Source of the DNA: Phytopythium helicoides
Taxonomy: Eukaryota > Oomycota > Peronosporomycetes > Pythiales > Pythiaceae
DNA: 64,000 nt
NCBI GenBank assembly: GCA_024867545.1
Contig: JANFNE010000006.1
Location: forward strand, 1,572,001 to 1,636,000
Direction of reading: 5' to 3'
Positions 48,965 to 60,900 of this stretch are shown here, piece by piece. The position numbers were made by a program, and so were the translations under genes. Within the stretch, counting starts at the first letter, position 1. Every line of letters begins with the position of its first letter. The notes below the pieces were generated by a model, which was given only the letters and a program-made list of their open reading frames with translations, was not told the origin of the DNA and did no database searches.

Positions 48965-50759
48965 TGTAGCTGTTGCTGTTGCTGCTGGATGTACATGTTG
49001 AACACGCGCGGCACGGGGGGGACGTGCGCGCGCGGCGACGGGTCTGCGTCGGCTTGTGGCGTGGTGCTCTGTTGTGGTGCTGTGTCTGCGTGCGCGGTGT
49101 CGCTTGGTGCGATCGCCGCGCACGCAGGCGCAGCAACCATGGGCTCATCCGGTTGCCCGGGGTCGTGGTGGAACGTGGAAACCATGGTTGGGGTGGCGGG
49201 GCCGCGCGCCGCCTGAGGACGGTGCGCAGCGCCGTCGCCGAAGAGCAGAGGAGCGTGGTCTTCCTCGGGCGCGCTCGTGGCTTCACAGCCGATGCTCGAG
49301 CTTGGTGCCGCTGACGACCCGGACACCGTCGACTGGATGCTGTCGACCGAGGTGGCCCGGGCTCGTCGCAGCGCCAGCACCAGTGCGTCGTCGCTGTCGC
49401 GGCGCTCGCGCTGCATCTCACGCCGTCGCAGTAGCGTCTGCGTGCGCTCGTGCAGCGCGGGCGCCGCTGGTGCAGCGTCGGCGGACGCCAGCAGAACCTC
49501 GTCGAACGTGGCGGGTGCGCGGTGTCCGGCGGTCGAGGCTGTGGTCGCCGGCACGGGCTGGGCCGTTGCGCAGGTCTGCGCGTGTCGTGTGGCCGCAGCC
49601 CGCGCAGAGAAGCTCGTGCCGCACGCGCAGCCGCTGTGGAAGACGTCCACGAAGCGGCTGCCGCGGTGTGCGAAGCGCCGGTGAGCGCCGAGGTCGCGGT
49701 AGTCGCGCGCGCTGTATGCGCACAACGTGCAGTCGAACCGCGGCGCGTTGTGCGCGTACACCGCTGTGGTGGCCGCCAGGATGAGGCCCGAGGCGAGGCT
49801 GGTCGCGGACGGGCCGGGGCCGAGCGTCGTGGACGTCGACGCACGGCCCAGCGCGAAGTTCGGTGGCGCGGCGGTGTCGACAGACTCCCGGAGAGGTCGC
49901 GGGGCCATGGGGCCCACCACGCCTGCACCGCCGCGCGTCCTGGTCCCGCTCGGTGTCGCTGTCGTGGCCGATGCGGTCGACACACCTGTCGCCGTGGCCG
50001 TCGCGGTCGCGGTTGGCGCCGTCGCCGACGTCCTGGTCCATCTTGTGCTGGCGGCCGCCGAGGGGTATACTGAGCCCCATATGTTTGGGGCTCGCCCCAA
50101 CATGGCGGCCGCAGCGGTTGCGCCGTCGGTCGAGCACGCCGTGGTGATGGTGGCGCGCTGCGCGGCGTCCGAGCCGCCGCCTACGTGTGTGGGCACATGG
50201 CGGGGCCGGACGCCTACGCCCCCTGTCGGGGAAACCGCCGTACGCGAGTCGACGCCGTGGGCGGCGGGCGCGCCTCGCGTGCTCGGGCACGAGCGCTCAC
50301 GAGACGCGTCCGTCGCCGCCTCCGCCGCCGCACCAGCGTATGGCAAGCCGCCGAGCGGCACGAGATCTTGCTGGGGCGGCGGAGCGGCGTCGGCGCGCGC
50401 GCGGGCGGCGGTCGTGGTCGTGGGGGCCCGGCGCGTCCCCGTGGGCTGGTCCGAATCCGGCATGGATTCGCCTCGTGACGGACCGAGCTCACGGGGGCGG
50501 CCGGGGACGGGGGCGGGCGGGAGAGGGACGCGAGGCGAGCCAGCGACGCCGCGCTGCTGCTGCGCCCGGTCGGCGGGCGAGGCGAGGTCTGGGGGCGGCG
50601 CGCCGGCCGCGCGACGAAACTGGCCGTCCCCGGGGGGAGCGGACGGGGCGGTGGATCCGCCGGTGGATCCCCCGGCGGAGCGGACGAACCGTCCGCCGGC
50701 TGCTGAACCGGTCCGGTGCGGACCGCCCGACGCGAGTCGGTTGGCCGAGGCGGCTCCAT
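48965..50759 (-). pseudogene. Copy C: N-terminal part of the non-LTR polyprotein
   Basis: From the conserved second ATG at 50463 the frame runs about 500 codons, nearly identical to copy A. It includes the zinc fingers (FDCTLCAYSARDYRDLGAHRRFAH, then C-A-C-G ... RHAQTC) up to a poly-Gln tract, then is cut by the Gypsy-2 3' LTR at 48964. The upstream ATG at 50759, equivalent to 57538 in copy A, is in a different frame because about 60 bases near 50,600 are missing. This suggests the second ATG is the real start. C and E are probably the two ends of one copy. Confidence 0.85.
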
Positions 50760-51177
50760 GAAACTCTATCGGCTCTTAAAATTGATTAAGGAAACCAGAG
50801 CAACAGGAGCACGCACAGCACCAGAAAAGGAACGCAAAAGTAAATGAGTAGAAAGAAACAAATGTAGTTGGGCCTCGCCGGGGAAAAAGTGCAACCCCCG
50901 GGAAACCCGTCCAATGAAACGACAGCAAGCTGCCGATCACCGGAGTGTTCAAAAATGAATGTGAAAAAATCCCCGAGATGAACTCGGGAAATCAGTTTTC
51001 ACACTGATTTGAACAGAAAGGTTTTGTTTATTGCCGATGAGGACCCGTCTTACAGGCATAGAAATCTAAAAAGAAAGAAATGTAGCCATACTGTAGGCGT
51101 GGGTGTCCCTGAGCTCACCGGGCTTGGAAGGGCGGTGTCCTCCGTGGATGGTGCCCTGTCGGTCTCGCGACCCGGAA
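50760..51177 (-). mobile_element. Junction of non-LTR copies A and C
   Basis: 3' UTR of copy A followed by the leader of copy C on the minus strand. Same sequence as 57539-57954 apart from a few substitutions. No poly(A) or simple-repeat tail lies at the join. Confidence 0.85.
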
Positions 51178-54100
51178 TCACCGTGTCGCTTGGCTTGCAG
51201 GGCGCTGCGAGGTCCCCCCGGACCCGCGCGCCCGTGTCCTGTTGTGTTGCCGCATCCGGTGCTGGCTGCAGTGCCAGTTCCAGATGCGGCGGCTCGCCTG
51301 GATGGCGTACACCGAGATGCGCCGGTCCAGCAGTCGCGCGTCGCGCTTTAGCAGGCCCAGGCGCTCGGTGTACGCCGTGAAGTTGCTGGGTGCCACGGCG
51401 CCCAATGATCCATAGATCAGCGGCGCCATGTGCACCCGCCAGCCGCGGCGCTCGAGCTGCCGCTTCACGACGTCGTACTTGCTGATCTTCAGCTCGTACG
51501 ACTGTCGGAGCGCAGATGTGGCCGGCTCGTCCATCGGCTGGTTCTCGTGCGAGATTGCCAGGTCGGCGATGACGACCGCCTTCGCGGCGTCGTCGTAGAG
51601 CTGGATGTCGGGGCGCAGTCGTGGCCCGTCGAAGCCCGGCACCGCCTGGTCAATGAGGAGTCTCTTGGTGCCGGCGCTGCGGTCGACGGGCTTCGCCAGC
51701 GCCCGCTCGATCATCCGGAAGTGCGTCATCGTGGCGCTGCCGTACCGTGTCCATCGTCCCCGCGCAGTGGTTCAGCACGTGGGCGGAGGTCTCTGCGCGG
51801 GTGCAGCTGGGGTGGCGGCATGTCGGGTTCGCTCGCAGGCGCCGTCTTGTAAGCACCGCGTTGGTGTCGAGCTGGTTGAGGCGGGCGTGCAGCGCGAAGC
51901 GGTAGTCGGCGTCCCGCAGGCCGGCCGCTCGCGTGATCCATGCGCTGCCCACCCGCCCGTGCTCGCGCACCGTACGTCCTTGGTCTGGCATTGCCTTCCA
52001 CTTGTTGCTGTGGAGGAGGCGAAGGTGCGTGCGCACGGCGCGGAGCACCGTCCTGTGCTCCGCCCATCCGCGGTGGTGTGGCACCTGCAGATGGAGCGGA
52101 CCTGCCGGCTGGGCCGTGCCGCCGGTGGTCGGCTCGTTGTGGTGGGGTCGGTCGGCGAGGCGGAGGCCGTAGACGCGGAGGTGGCGCTGGACGTCCACCC
52201 ACAGCGATCCGATGTCCCCGCTCCGTCGCTTCGCGGTCGCGTGAGGGTGGGCGCCCAACGTCCCGTTCAGGAACTCTTGTGCCAGCTCGGCGTCGCGGGT
52301 GCGCCAGTGGTCGACGTCGAGCTTCATGCGCGTCTGAGCCACCTGGCGCACCTGCGCGCGGGCGATCGCAGCGACGGCTGGGTCGCGCGAGTGCAGCATC
52401 TGCCACGCGTGGCTGAGCTGCAGCGCGTGGTGGTGCTCCACCAGCGAGAGCAGCCCGAGCCCGCCGTCGCTGACCGGCGAGAAGATGAACTCGTTGGTCG
52501 CGTTGGCCGGGAGTCGAAGCAGGTGCTTCAACCCCCGGACCAGCGCGCGGTCGAACCCCTCGAGCTGTGACTGCAGCGGCCTGACGTGCGGCAAGGCGTA
52601 CGTGACCTTCGGGTACACGTACACCTTGAGCGCCTTCAACACTTGGTCTGCCGCGAGGCCCGAGCGCATCAGCGCCATCGCTTCCTGCTGGAGCTGCTTG
52701 AGCTTGGGTGCTAGCTGGAGTCGGTGGCGCACGTGGTCGAACCCGTCGCCCACCCCGAGGTACGTGTACGCGTCGCCGAGGGTGAGGTGGGCGATGGGCT
52801 CGCCGTGCAGCTGCAGCTGCAGCTCCTTGTCTTGGATCGGGTTGCCGCGCGCGTTCAGCGTCACCGCGAGGAGCGCGCACTTGGTCGGGTTCGCGCGTAA
52901 CCCGGTCCATGACAGGAAGTCAGCGACAACGCCGTGGCACCGCTTGATGCCGTCGGCGCTGTCGCTGAACACCTTGATGTCGTCGGCGTACGCGGTCGCG
53001 CAGGGTCGCACGTCCTGCGCGAGCGCGACACCGACACCGTCGAGCCGCTCGAGCGCGTGTAGCAGCGGCGCCACCGCGGCGATGAACAGGAGGGGGCTGA
53101 GTGGGCAGCCTTGGTACACGCCCACCTCCTGCTTCACCGGCGCGGTGACGCCGTCGGCCGCGTTGCCGATCACGAAGAATGAGTCCTTGTAGATGCCGCC
53201 GCAGCGCTCGATGAAGGCCGTGTCGACGCCCATGCGCCGGAGCACGGCCCACATCAGCGGCTGCGGCAGCGAGCCAAACGCGTTGGCCAGGTCGTACCAG
53301 ACCGCGTACAGCCGGCGATGCAGGCGACGGGCCTGGTCGAGGAGGCTGGTCGCCACGAAGTTGTGCTCATGGCAACCGTTGAACGCGCGGAAGCCCTTCT
53401 GCGCGATGGGCAACCGCGCGTTCGCCTCCAGCCACCGCGACAGTCGCCGGGCCATGAGTCCGGAGTAGATCTTGTAGATGGCGAGCTGGAGGCAGATGGG
53501 CCTCCAACTCGCCGGCTGCGCTGGATCGCCCTTCTTGTATAGCAGTCGCACGAGCCCGACGCGCCAGGTCGCCGGCACGCTGCGATAGTGCCAGCAGCTT
53601 GCGTACGCCGCGTGCAGCAGCGGCAGCAGCGGCTGCGCGAACTTCTTGAGGATGTCGTACCCGAGGCCGTCTAGGCCCGGGCTCGACCCGGCCGCGACGT
53701 GCCGCAGCTGGTCCTCGATCTCATCGACGGTGAGCTCGTCGACGAGCGCGTCTTGTTCCTCCTGTGCCGGCGGAAGCGCGTCGAGCGCGGCCCGGAACGC
53801 TGCACCCGCCGGCGCGTGGTAGTCGAAGCGCGCGCGCGGAGTATTTGTGCCGGTGAAGTACTCGTGTAGTGTTGCGCCGTCGATCGGACACTCCACGCGC
53901 GCGCTGTCGGTCGCTGGTGCCGTCGCGTCCGCCGTTGCCGTGCGCAGGATGCGCTCGACGCACTTGCGCTCGTCCCGGACGAACTCACGGCGCAGGCCAA
54001 CGCGCTCTTGAGCCGCCCGCGTGCGTCCGACCCGCCGCCGCGCCTTCCGGATGCTGCGTTGGTCGCTTGGGTCGGCGCGCTGTGTCGCTTGGAGTTCGTC

Positions 54101-57100
54101 GAGCGCATCATCGAGCCGGTGTTCGCGTCCGTGGCGCGTCACTCGAGGCGGACGTGCTCGTTGGCGGCGCTGGCGGCGACGGGCGGAGCGGCTTGGGCGG
54201 TCGTGCGCGGCGGCGGTCGGGTCTTGGCGTGGCTCGGGCGCGTCTCGAGCTGGCCGTGCATCCGCCGGCGTCGTCCGCTGTCGCGGGAGCGACGTCGGCG
54301 ACTGCACGATTGCGTACGGGCGGAGGGCGTCGCGGATCCGCTCGGGGATCGCCGTAATGTAGCCTTCTGCCGACTCCCAGCTGTCCGCGTCCGTGATCTT
54401 GGACGCCAGGTCGTTCGCCATCGTCTCGAGTGCCGCCGACGCGTCGTCAAAGGCCGCGTCGGACAGCGGCCGGAGGCGAAGTCGTGGCTGTTTGGCCGGC
54501 ACCGTTGAGCCGCTGGGCCGTAGCACTGGGTAGACCTCTCCGCCATCCCGCGCTGCCACGTCCGCCTCCATGTCGGCTGCGTCATCATCATCATCAATGG
54601 CAGGGGGAGTGTCGGCGTGCTGGGGAGCTGGGGTGGCTGCGGTCGGCTGCGGCGGCTGTGCCGGTGTTGGACGCGGCACACAAGCTGCACGCTCGCTCTC
54701 GGGGTGGCTCGCGCACTCGACGAGGGTCTTCTGTCGGTCGAGCGCGCGGTTGGCGAGGCGGTCCGCGTGCGCGTTCGCCTTGCGGTCGATGTGCACCAGA
54801 CGGTGCCATCCCACCCGCTTGAGGAGAGCGCGTACGCGGTCGCGGAGTCGTCGGAGTCTTCGGTTTGAGCATGCGAAGGTGCCTCGCACCTGCGAGAGCG
54901 CGAGGTGCGAGTCACCTTCCACGCGCAATCGAGTGGCGCCGTGGTGGAGCGCGCTCTCGAGGCCCGTGACCATCGCCGTGTACTCGGCGGAGTTGTTGGT
55001 CTCGGTCCCAGGCATGTAAAGCGAGCACGTCCACACCACGGCGCCGCTCGGTGCGAACAAGGCCGCTCCCGCTCCGCCCGGGCCGGGGTTGCGACGGCAG
55101 GCGCCGTCGAAGCGCAGCACCCACGGCTCGGCCACTGCCGGGGCTGTTGGAGGGGCTGGAGTGATTGGCGGCGGGGCTGAAGCTGGCGGAGGCGCAGGTG
55201 CCGGTGGCGTGGTCGGCTTCGAGGTCGCTGGGGTCTCTGTCGGGTGGGTCGTCGCGAGCGCGGTCGCCAGCGTCGCTGAGGTGAGCTGAGCGGCACGCTG
55301 GGCCCGCACGGGGGGTCCCCAGCGTGTCGTCTGGCGGTCGACGTTGCGCTGGTTGCCGGGGTGGATGTTGAGGCGCGGGCCCCAGCGAGTGTGAGTGCGC
55401 GGGGGCGCGCTGCCCACCTTGGCCGTGAGGCGCGGACCCCACCTCGTCGTCGCGCGCTGTGGCTGCACCAGGGTGGTGCGCGGCCCCCAGCGGGTCGTGG
55501 ACCTCGTCGGTCGCGCGCTGGTCGGTCGAGTCGGTGGCGTCGGCAGCGTGTCGGCGCTGGTGGCGCGTGCGTTGTCGCCGGTGTCCGTAGAGCCGCTCTC
55601 CGGCATCGGCGCGTCGTCATCGCCGCCTGTGTCCTCGGTCGGCGCGAGTCGCCGTCGCTTGGAGCCGGAGCGCTCCTGGCGCTGCTGCTGCTGTAGCTGT
55701 TGCTGCTGGATGTACATGTTGAACACGCGCGGCACGGGGGGGACGTGCGCGCGCGGCGACGGTTCTGCGTCGGCTTGTGGCGTGGTGCTCTGTTGTGGTG
55801 CTGCGTCTGCGTGCGCGGTGTCGCTTGGTGCGATCGCCGCGCACGCAGGCGCAGCAACCATGGGCTCATCCGGTTGCCCGGGGTCGTGGTGGAACGTGGA
55901 ATCCATGGTTGGGGTGGCGGGGCCGCGCGCCGTCTGGGAGCGGTGCGCGGCTCCGTCGCCGAAGAGCAGAGGAACGTGGTCTTCCTCGGGCGCGCTCGTG
56001 GCTTCACAGCCGATGCTCGAGCTTGGTGCCGCTGACGACCCGGACACCGTCGACTGGATGCTGTCGACCGAGGTGGCCCGGGCTCGTCGCAGCGCCAGCA
56101 CCAGTGCGTCGTCGCTGTCGCGGCGCTCGCGCTGCATCTCACGCCGTCGCAGTAGCGTCTGCGTGCGCTCGTGCAGCGCGGGCGCCGCTGGTGCAGCGTC
56201 GGCGGACGCTAGCAGAACCTCGTCGAACGTGGCGGGTGCGCGGTGTCCGGCGGTCGAGGCTGTGGTCGCCGGCACGGGCTGGGCCGTTGCGCAGGTCTGC
56301 GCGTGTCGAGTGGCCGCAGCCCGCGCAGAGAAGCTCGTGCCGCACGCGCAGCCGCTGTGGAAGACGTCCACAAAGCGGCTGCCGCGGTGCGCGAAGCGCC
56401 GGTGAGCGCCGAGGTCGCGGTAGTCGCGCGCGTTGTACGCGCACAACGTGCAGTCGAACCGCGGCGCGTTGTGCGCGTACACCGCTGTGGTGGCCGCCAG
56501 GATGAGGCCCGAGGCGAGGCTGGTCGCGGACGGGCCGGGGCCGAGCGTCGTGGACGTCGACGCACGGCCCAGCGCGAAATCCGGCGGCGCGGCGGTGTCG
56601 ACAGATTCCCGGAGAGGCCGCGGGGCCACGGGGCCCGCCACGCCTGCACCGCCGCGCGTCCTGGTTCCGCTCGGTGTCGCTGCCGTGGCCGATGCGGTCG
56701 ACACACCTGTCGCCGTGGCCGTCGCGGTCGCGGTTGGCGCCGTCGCCGACGTCCTGGTCCATCTTGTGCTGGCGGCCGCCGAGGGGTATACTGAGCCCCA
56801 TATGTTTGGGGCTCGCCCCAACATGGCGGCCGCAGCGGTTGCGCCGTCGGTCGAGCGCGCCGTGGTGATGGTGGCGCGCTGCGCGGCGTCCGAGCCGCCG
56901 CCTACGTGTGTGGGCACATGGCGGGGCCGGACGCCTACGCCCCCTGTCGGGGAAACCGCCGTGCGCGAGTCGACGCCGTGGGCGGCGGGCGCGCCTCGCG
57001 TGCTCGGGCTCGAGCGCTCACGAGACGCGTCCGTCGCCGCCTCCGCCGCCGCACCAGCGTATGTAAAGCCGCCAAGCGGCACGAAATCTTGCTGGGGCGG

Positions 57101-57538
57101 CGGAGCGGCGTCGGCGCGCGCGCGGGCGGCGGTCGTGGTCGTGGGGGCCCGGCGCGTCCCCGTGGGCTGGTCCGAATCCGGCATGGATTCGCCTCGTGAC
57201 GGACCGAGCTCACGGGGGCGGCCGGGGACGGGGGCGGGCGGGAGAGGGACGCGAGGCGAGCCAGCGACGCCGCGCTGCTGCTGCGCCCGGTCGGCGGGCG
57301 AGGCGAGGTCTGGGGGCGGCGCGCCGGCCGCGCGCGCGGAGCGTCCCCGCGAGGGCGGCGCTCCATCTTGGAGCCCGAGGCGGCGGCGGGCGGCGAAACT
57401 GTCCGTCCCCGGGGGGAGCGGACGGGGCGGTGGATCCCCCGGCGGATCCCCCGGCGGAGCGGACGGACCGTCCGCCGGCTGCTGAACCGGTCCGGTGCGG
57501 ACCGCCCGACGCGAGTCGGTTGGCCGAGGCGGCTCCAT
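51178..57538 (-). CDS. Copy A: non-LTR retrotransposon polyprotein, frameshifted in the endonuclease
   Basis: The long frame runs from 57538 (or from the conserved second ATG at 57184) and breaks near 51,715. There copy A has one extra G compared with copy B, so the last ~183 codons (51178-51729) are in another frame. Domain order: Pro/Ala-rich leader, two Cys/His zinc fingers (~56,450-56,300), poly-Gln and a basic GSKRRRLAP signal, four TRWGPR/P motifs (~55,520-55,310), RNase H (FDGACRRNPGPG, NNSAEYTAM, VEGDSHLAL, DRKANAHADRLANRALD), and reverse transcriptase (GSSPGLDGLGYDILKK, QGCPLSPLLF, AYADDIKVF). It ends with a CCHC-like motif plus restriction-like endonuclease (RLRPDIQLYDD...VVIADLA). 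The endonuclease class fits R2/NeSL/Utopia-type elements. The shift probably makes this copy inactive. Confidence 0.9.
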
Positions 57539-57954
57539 GAAACTCTATAGGCTCTTAAATTTGATTAAGGAAACCAGAGCAACAGGAGCACGCACAACAC
57601 CAGAAAAGGAACGCAAAAGTAAATGAGTAGAAAGAAACAAATGTAGTTGGGCCTCGCCGGGGAAAAAGTGCAACCCCCGGGAAACCCGTCCAATGAAACG
57701 ACAGCAAGCTGCCGATCACCGGAGTGCTCAAAAATGAATGTGAAAAAATCCCCGAGATGAACTCGGGAAATCAGTTTTCACACTGATTAGAACAGAGAGG
57801 TTTTGTTTATTGCCGATGAGGACCCGTCTTACAGGCATAGAAATCTAAAAAGAAAAATGTAGCCATACTGTAGGCGTGGGTGTCCCTGAGCTCACCGGGC
57901 TTGGAAGGGCGGTGTCCTCCGTGGATGGTGCCCTGTCGGTCTCGCGACCCGGAA
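57539..57954 (-). mobile_element. Junction of non-LTR copies B and A, with AATAAA and two hairpins
   Basis: 416 bases between the stop of copy B and the first ATG of copy A. On the minus strand AATAAA is at 57811-57806. Beyond it are two small hairpins: aatcag/ctgatt (57769-57774 with 57783-57788) and cccgag/ctcggg (57751-57756 with 57762-57767). No poly(A) tract follows. The exact 3'/5' boundary between copies cannot be fixed from sequence alone. Confidence 0.8.
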
Positions 57955-60900
57955 TCACCGTGTCGCTTGGCTTGCAGGGCGCTGCGAGGTCCCCCCGGAC
58001 CCGCGCGCCCGTGTCCTGTTGTGTTGCCGCATCCGGTGCTGGCTGCAGTGCCAGTTCCAGATGCGGCGGCTCGCCTGGATGGCGTGCACCGAGATGCGCC
58101 GGTCCAGCAGTCGCGCGTCGCGCTTCAGCAGGCCCAGGCGCTCGGTGTACGCCGTGAAGTTGCTGGGTGCCACGGCGCCCAATGATCCATAGATCAGCGG
58201 CGCCATGTGCACCCGCCAGCCGCGGCGCTCGAGCTGCCGCTTCACGACGTCGTACTTGCTGATCTTCAGCTCGTACGACTGTCGGAGCGCAGATGTGGCC
58301 GGCTCGTCCATCGGCTGGTTCTCGTGCGAGATTGCCAGGTCGGCGATGACGACCGCCTTCGCGGCGTCGTCGTAGAGCTGGATGTCGGGGCGCAGTCGTG
58401 GCCCGTCGAAGCCCGGCACCGCCTGGTCAATGAGGAGTCTCTTGGTGCCGGCGCTGCGGTCGACGGGCTTCGCCAGCGCCCGCTCGATCATCCGAAGTGC
58501 GTCATCGTGGCGCTGCCGTACCGTGTCCATCGTCCCCGCGCAGTGGTTCAGCACGTGGGCGGAGGTCTCTGCGCGGGTGCAGCTGGGGTGGCGGCATGTC
58601 GGGTTCGCTCGCAGGCGCCGTCTTGTAAGCACCGCGTTGGTGTCGAGCTGGTTGAGGCGGGCGTGCAGCGCGAAGCGGTAGTCGGCGTCTCGCAGGCCGG
58701 CCGCTCGCGTGATCCATGCGCTGCCCACCCGCCCGTGCTCGCGCACCGTACGTCCTTGGTCTGGCATTGCCTTCCACTTGTTGCTGTGGAGGAGGCGAAG
58801 GTGCGTGCGCACGGCGCGGAGCACCGTCCTGTGCTCCGCCCATCCGCGGTGGTGTGGCACCTGCAGATGGAGCGGACCTGCCGGCTGGGCCGTGCCGCCG
58901 GTGGTCGGCTCGTTGTGGTGGGGTCGGTCGGCGAGGCGGAGGCCGTAGACGCGGAGGTGACGCTGGACGTCCACCCACAGCGATCCGATGTCCCCGCTCC
59001 GTCGCTTCGCGGTCGCGTGAGGGTGGGCGCCCAACGTCCCGTTCAGGAACTCTTGTGCCAGCTCGGCGTCGCGGGTGCGCCAGTGGTCGACGTCGAGCTT
59101 CATGCGCGTCTGAGCCACCTGGCGCACCTGCGCGCGGGCGATCGCAGCGACGGCGGGGTCGCGCGAGTGCAGCATCTGCCACGCGTGGCTGAGCTGCAGC
59201 GCGTGGTGGTGTTCCACCAGCGAGAGCAGCCCGAGCCCGCCGTCGCTGACCGGCGAGAAGATGAACTCGTTGGTCGCGTTGGCCGGGAGTCGAAGCAGGT
59301 GCTTCAACCCCCGGACCAGCGCGCGGTCGAAGCCCTCGAGCTGTGACTGCAGCGGCCTGACGTGCGGCAAGGCGTACGTGACCTTCGGGTACACGTACAC
59401 CTTGAGCGCCTTCAACACTTGGTCTGCCGCGAGGCCCGAGCGCATCAGCGCCGTCGCTTCCTGCTGGAGCTGCTTGAGCTTGGGTGCGAGCTGGAGTCGG
59501 TGGCGCACGTGGTCGAACCCGTCGCCCACCCCGAGGTACGTGTACGCGTCGCCGAGGGTGAGGTGGGCGATGGGCTCGCCGTGCAGCTGCAGCTGCAGCT
59601 TCTTGTCTTGGACCGGGTTGCCGCGCGCGTTCAGCGTCACCGCGAGCAGCGCGCACTTGGTCGGGTTCGCGCGTAGCCCGGTCCATGACAGGAAGTCAGC
59701 GACAACGCCGTGGCACCGCTTGATGCCGTCGGCGCTGTCGCTGAACACCTTGATGTCGTCGGCGTACGCGGTCGCGCAGGGTCGCACGTCCTGCGCGAGC
59801 GCGACACCGACACCGTCGAGCCGCTCGAGCGCGTGTAGCAGCGGCGCCACCGCGGCGATGAACAGGAGGGGGCTGAGTGGGCAGCCTTGGTACACGCCCA
59901 CCTCCTGCTTCACCGGCGCGGTGACGCCGTCGGCCGCGTTGCCGATCACGAAGAATGAGTCCTTGTAGATGCCGCCGCAGCGCTCGATGAAGGCCGTGTC
60001 GACGCCCATGCGCCGGAGCACGGCCCACATCAGCGGCTGCGGCAGCGAGCCGAACGCGTTGGCCAGGTCGTACCAGACCGCGTACAGCCGGCGATGCAGG
60101 CGACGGGCCTGGTCGAGGAGGCTGGTCGCCACGAAGTTGTGCTCATGGCAACCGTTGAACGCGCGGAAGCCCTTCTGCGCGATGGGCAACCGCGCGTTCG
60201 CCTCCAGCCACCGCGACAGTCGCCGGGCCATGAGCCCGGAGTAGATCTTGTAGATGGCGAGCTGGAGGCAGATGGGCCTCCAACTCGCCGGCCGCGCTGG
60301 ATCGCCCTTCTTGTATAGCAGTCGCACGAGCCCGACGCGCCAGGTCGCCGGCACGCTGCGATAGCGCCAGCAGCTTGCGTACGCCGCGTGCAGCAGCGGC
60401 AGCAGCGGCTGCGCGAACTTCTTGAGGATGTCGTACCCGAGGCCGTCGAGGCCCGGGCTCGACCCGGCTGCGACGTGCTGCAGCTGGTCCTCGATCTCGT
60501 CGACGGTGAGCTCGTCGACGAGCGCGTTTTGTTCCTCCTGTGCCGGCGGAAGCGCGTCGAGCGCGGCCCGGAACGCTGCACCCGCCGGCGCGTGGTAGTC
60601 GAAGCGCGCGCGCGGAGTATTTGTGCCGGTGAAGTACTCGTGTAGTGTTGCGCCGTCGATCGGGCACTCCACGCGCGCGCTGTCGGTCGCTGGTGCCGTC
60701 GCGTCCGCCGTTGCCGTGCGCAGGATGCGCTCGACGCACTTGCGCTCGTCACGGACGAACTCACGGCGTAGGTCAACGCGCTCTTGAGCCGCCCGCATGC
60801 GTCCGACCCGCCGCCGCGCCTTCCGGATGCTGCGCTGGTCGCTTGGGTCGGCGCGCTGTGTCGCTTGGAGTTCGTCGAGCGCATCATCGAGCCGGTGTTC

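Noticed and set aside
49727..50761. Long plus-strand frames opposite the non-LTR copies (also about 56433-57485, 58207-59346, 61958-62998)
   Set aside because: They are mirror frames of GC-rich coding sequence on the minus strand, have Arg/Ala-rich or repetitive products, and recur at the same place in each copy.
54500..55200. RNase H region as a separate inserted element in the non-LTR ORF
   Set aside because: It is in frame, present in copies A and B at the same place, and shows no terminal repeats or duplications.
57539..57954. U2 snRNA or rRNA gene fragment as a target of the non-LTR element
   Set aside because: I looked for U2-like and rDNA-like sequence at the junctions on both strands and saw none; a target cannot be named from this window.
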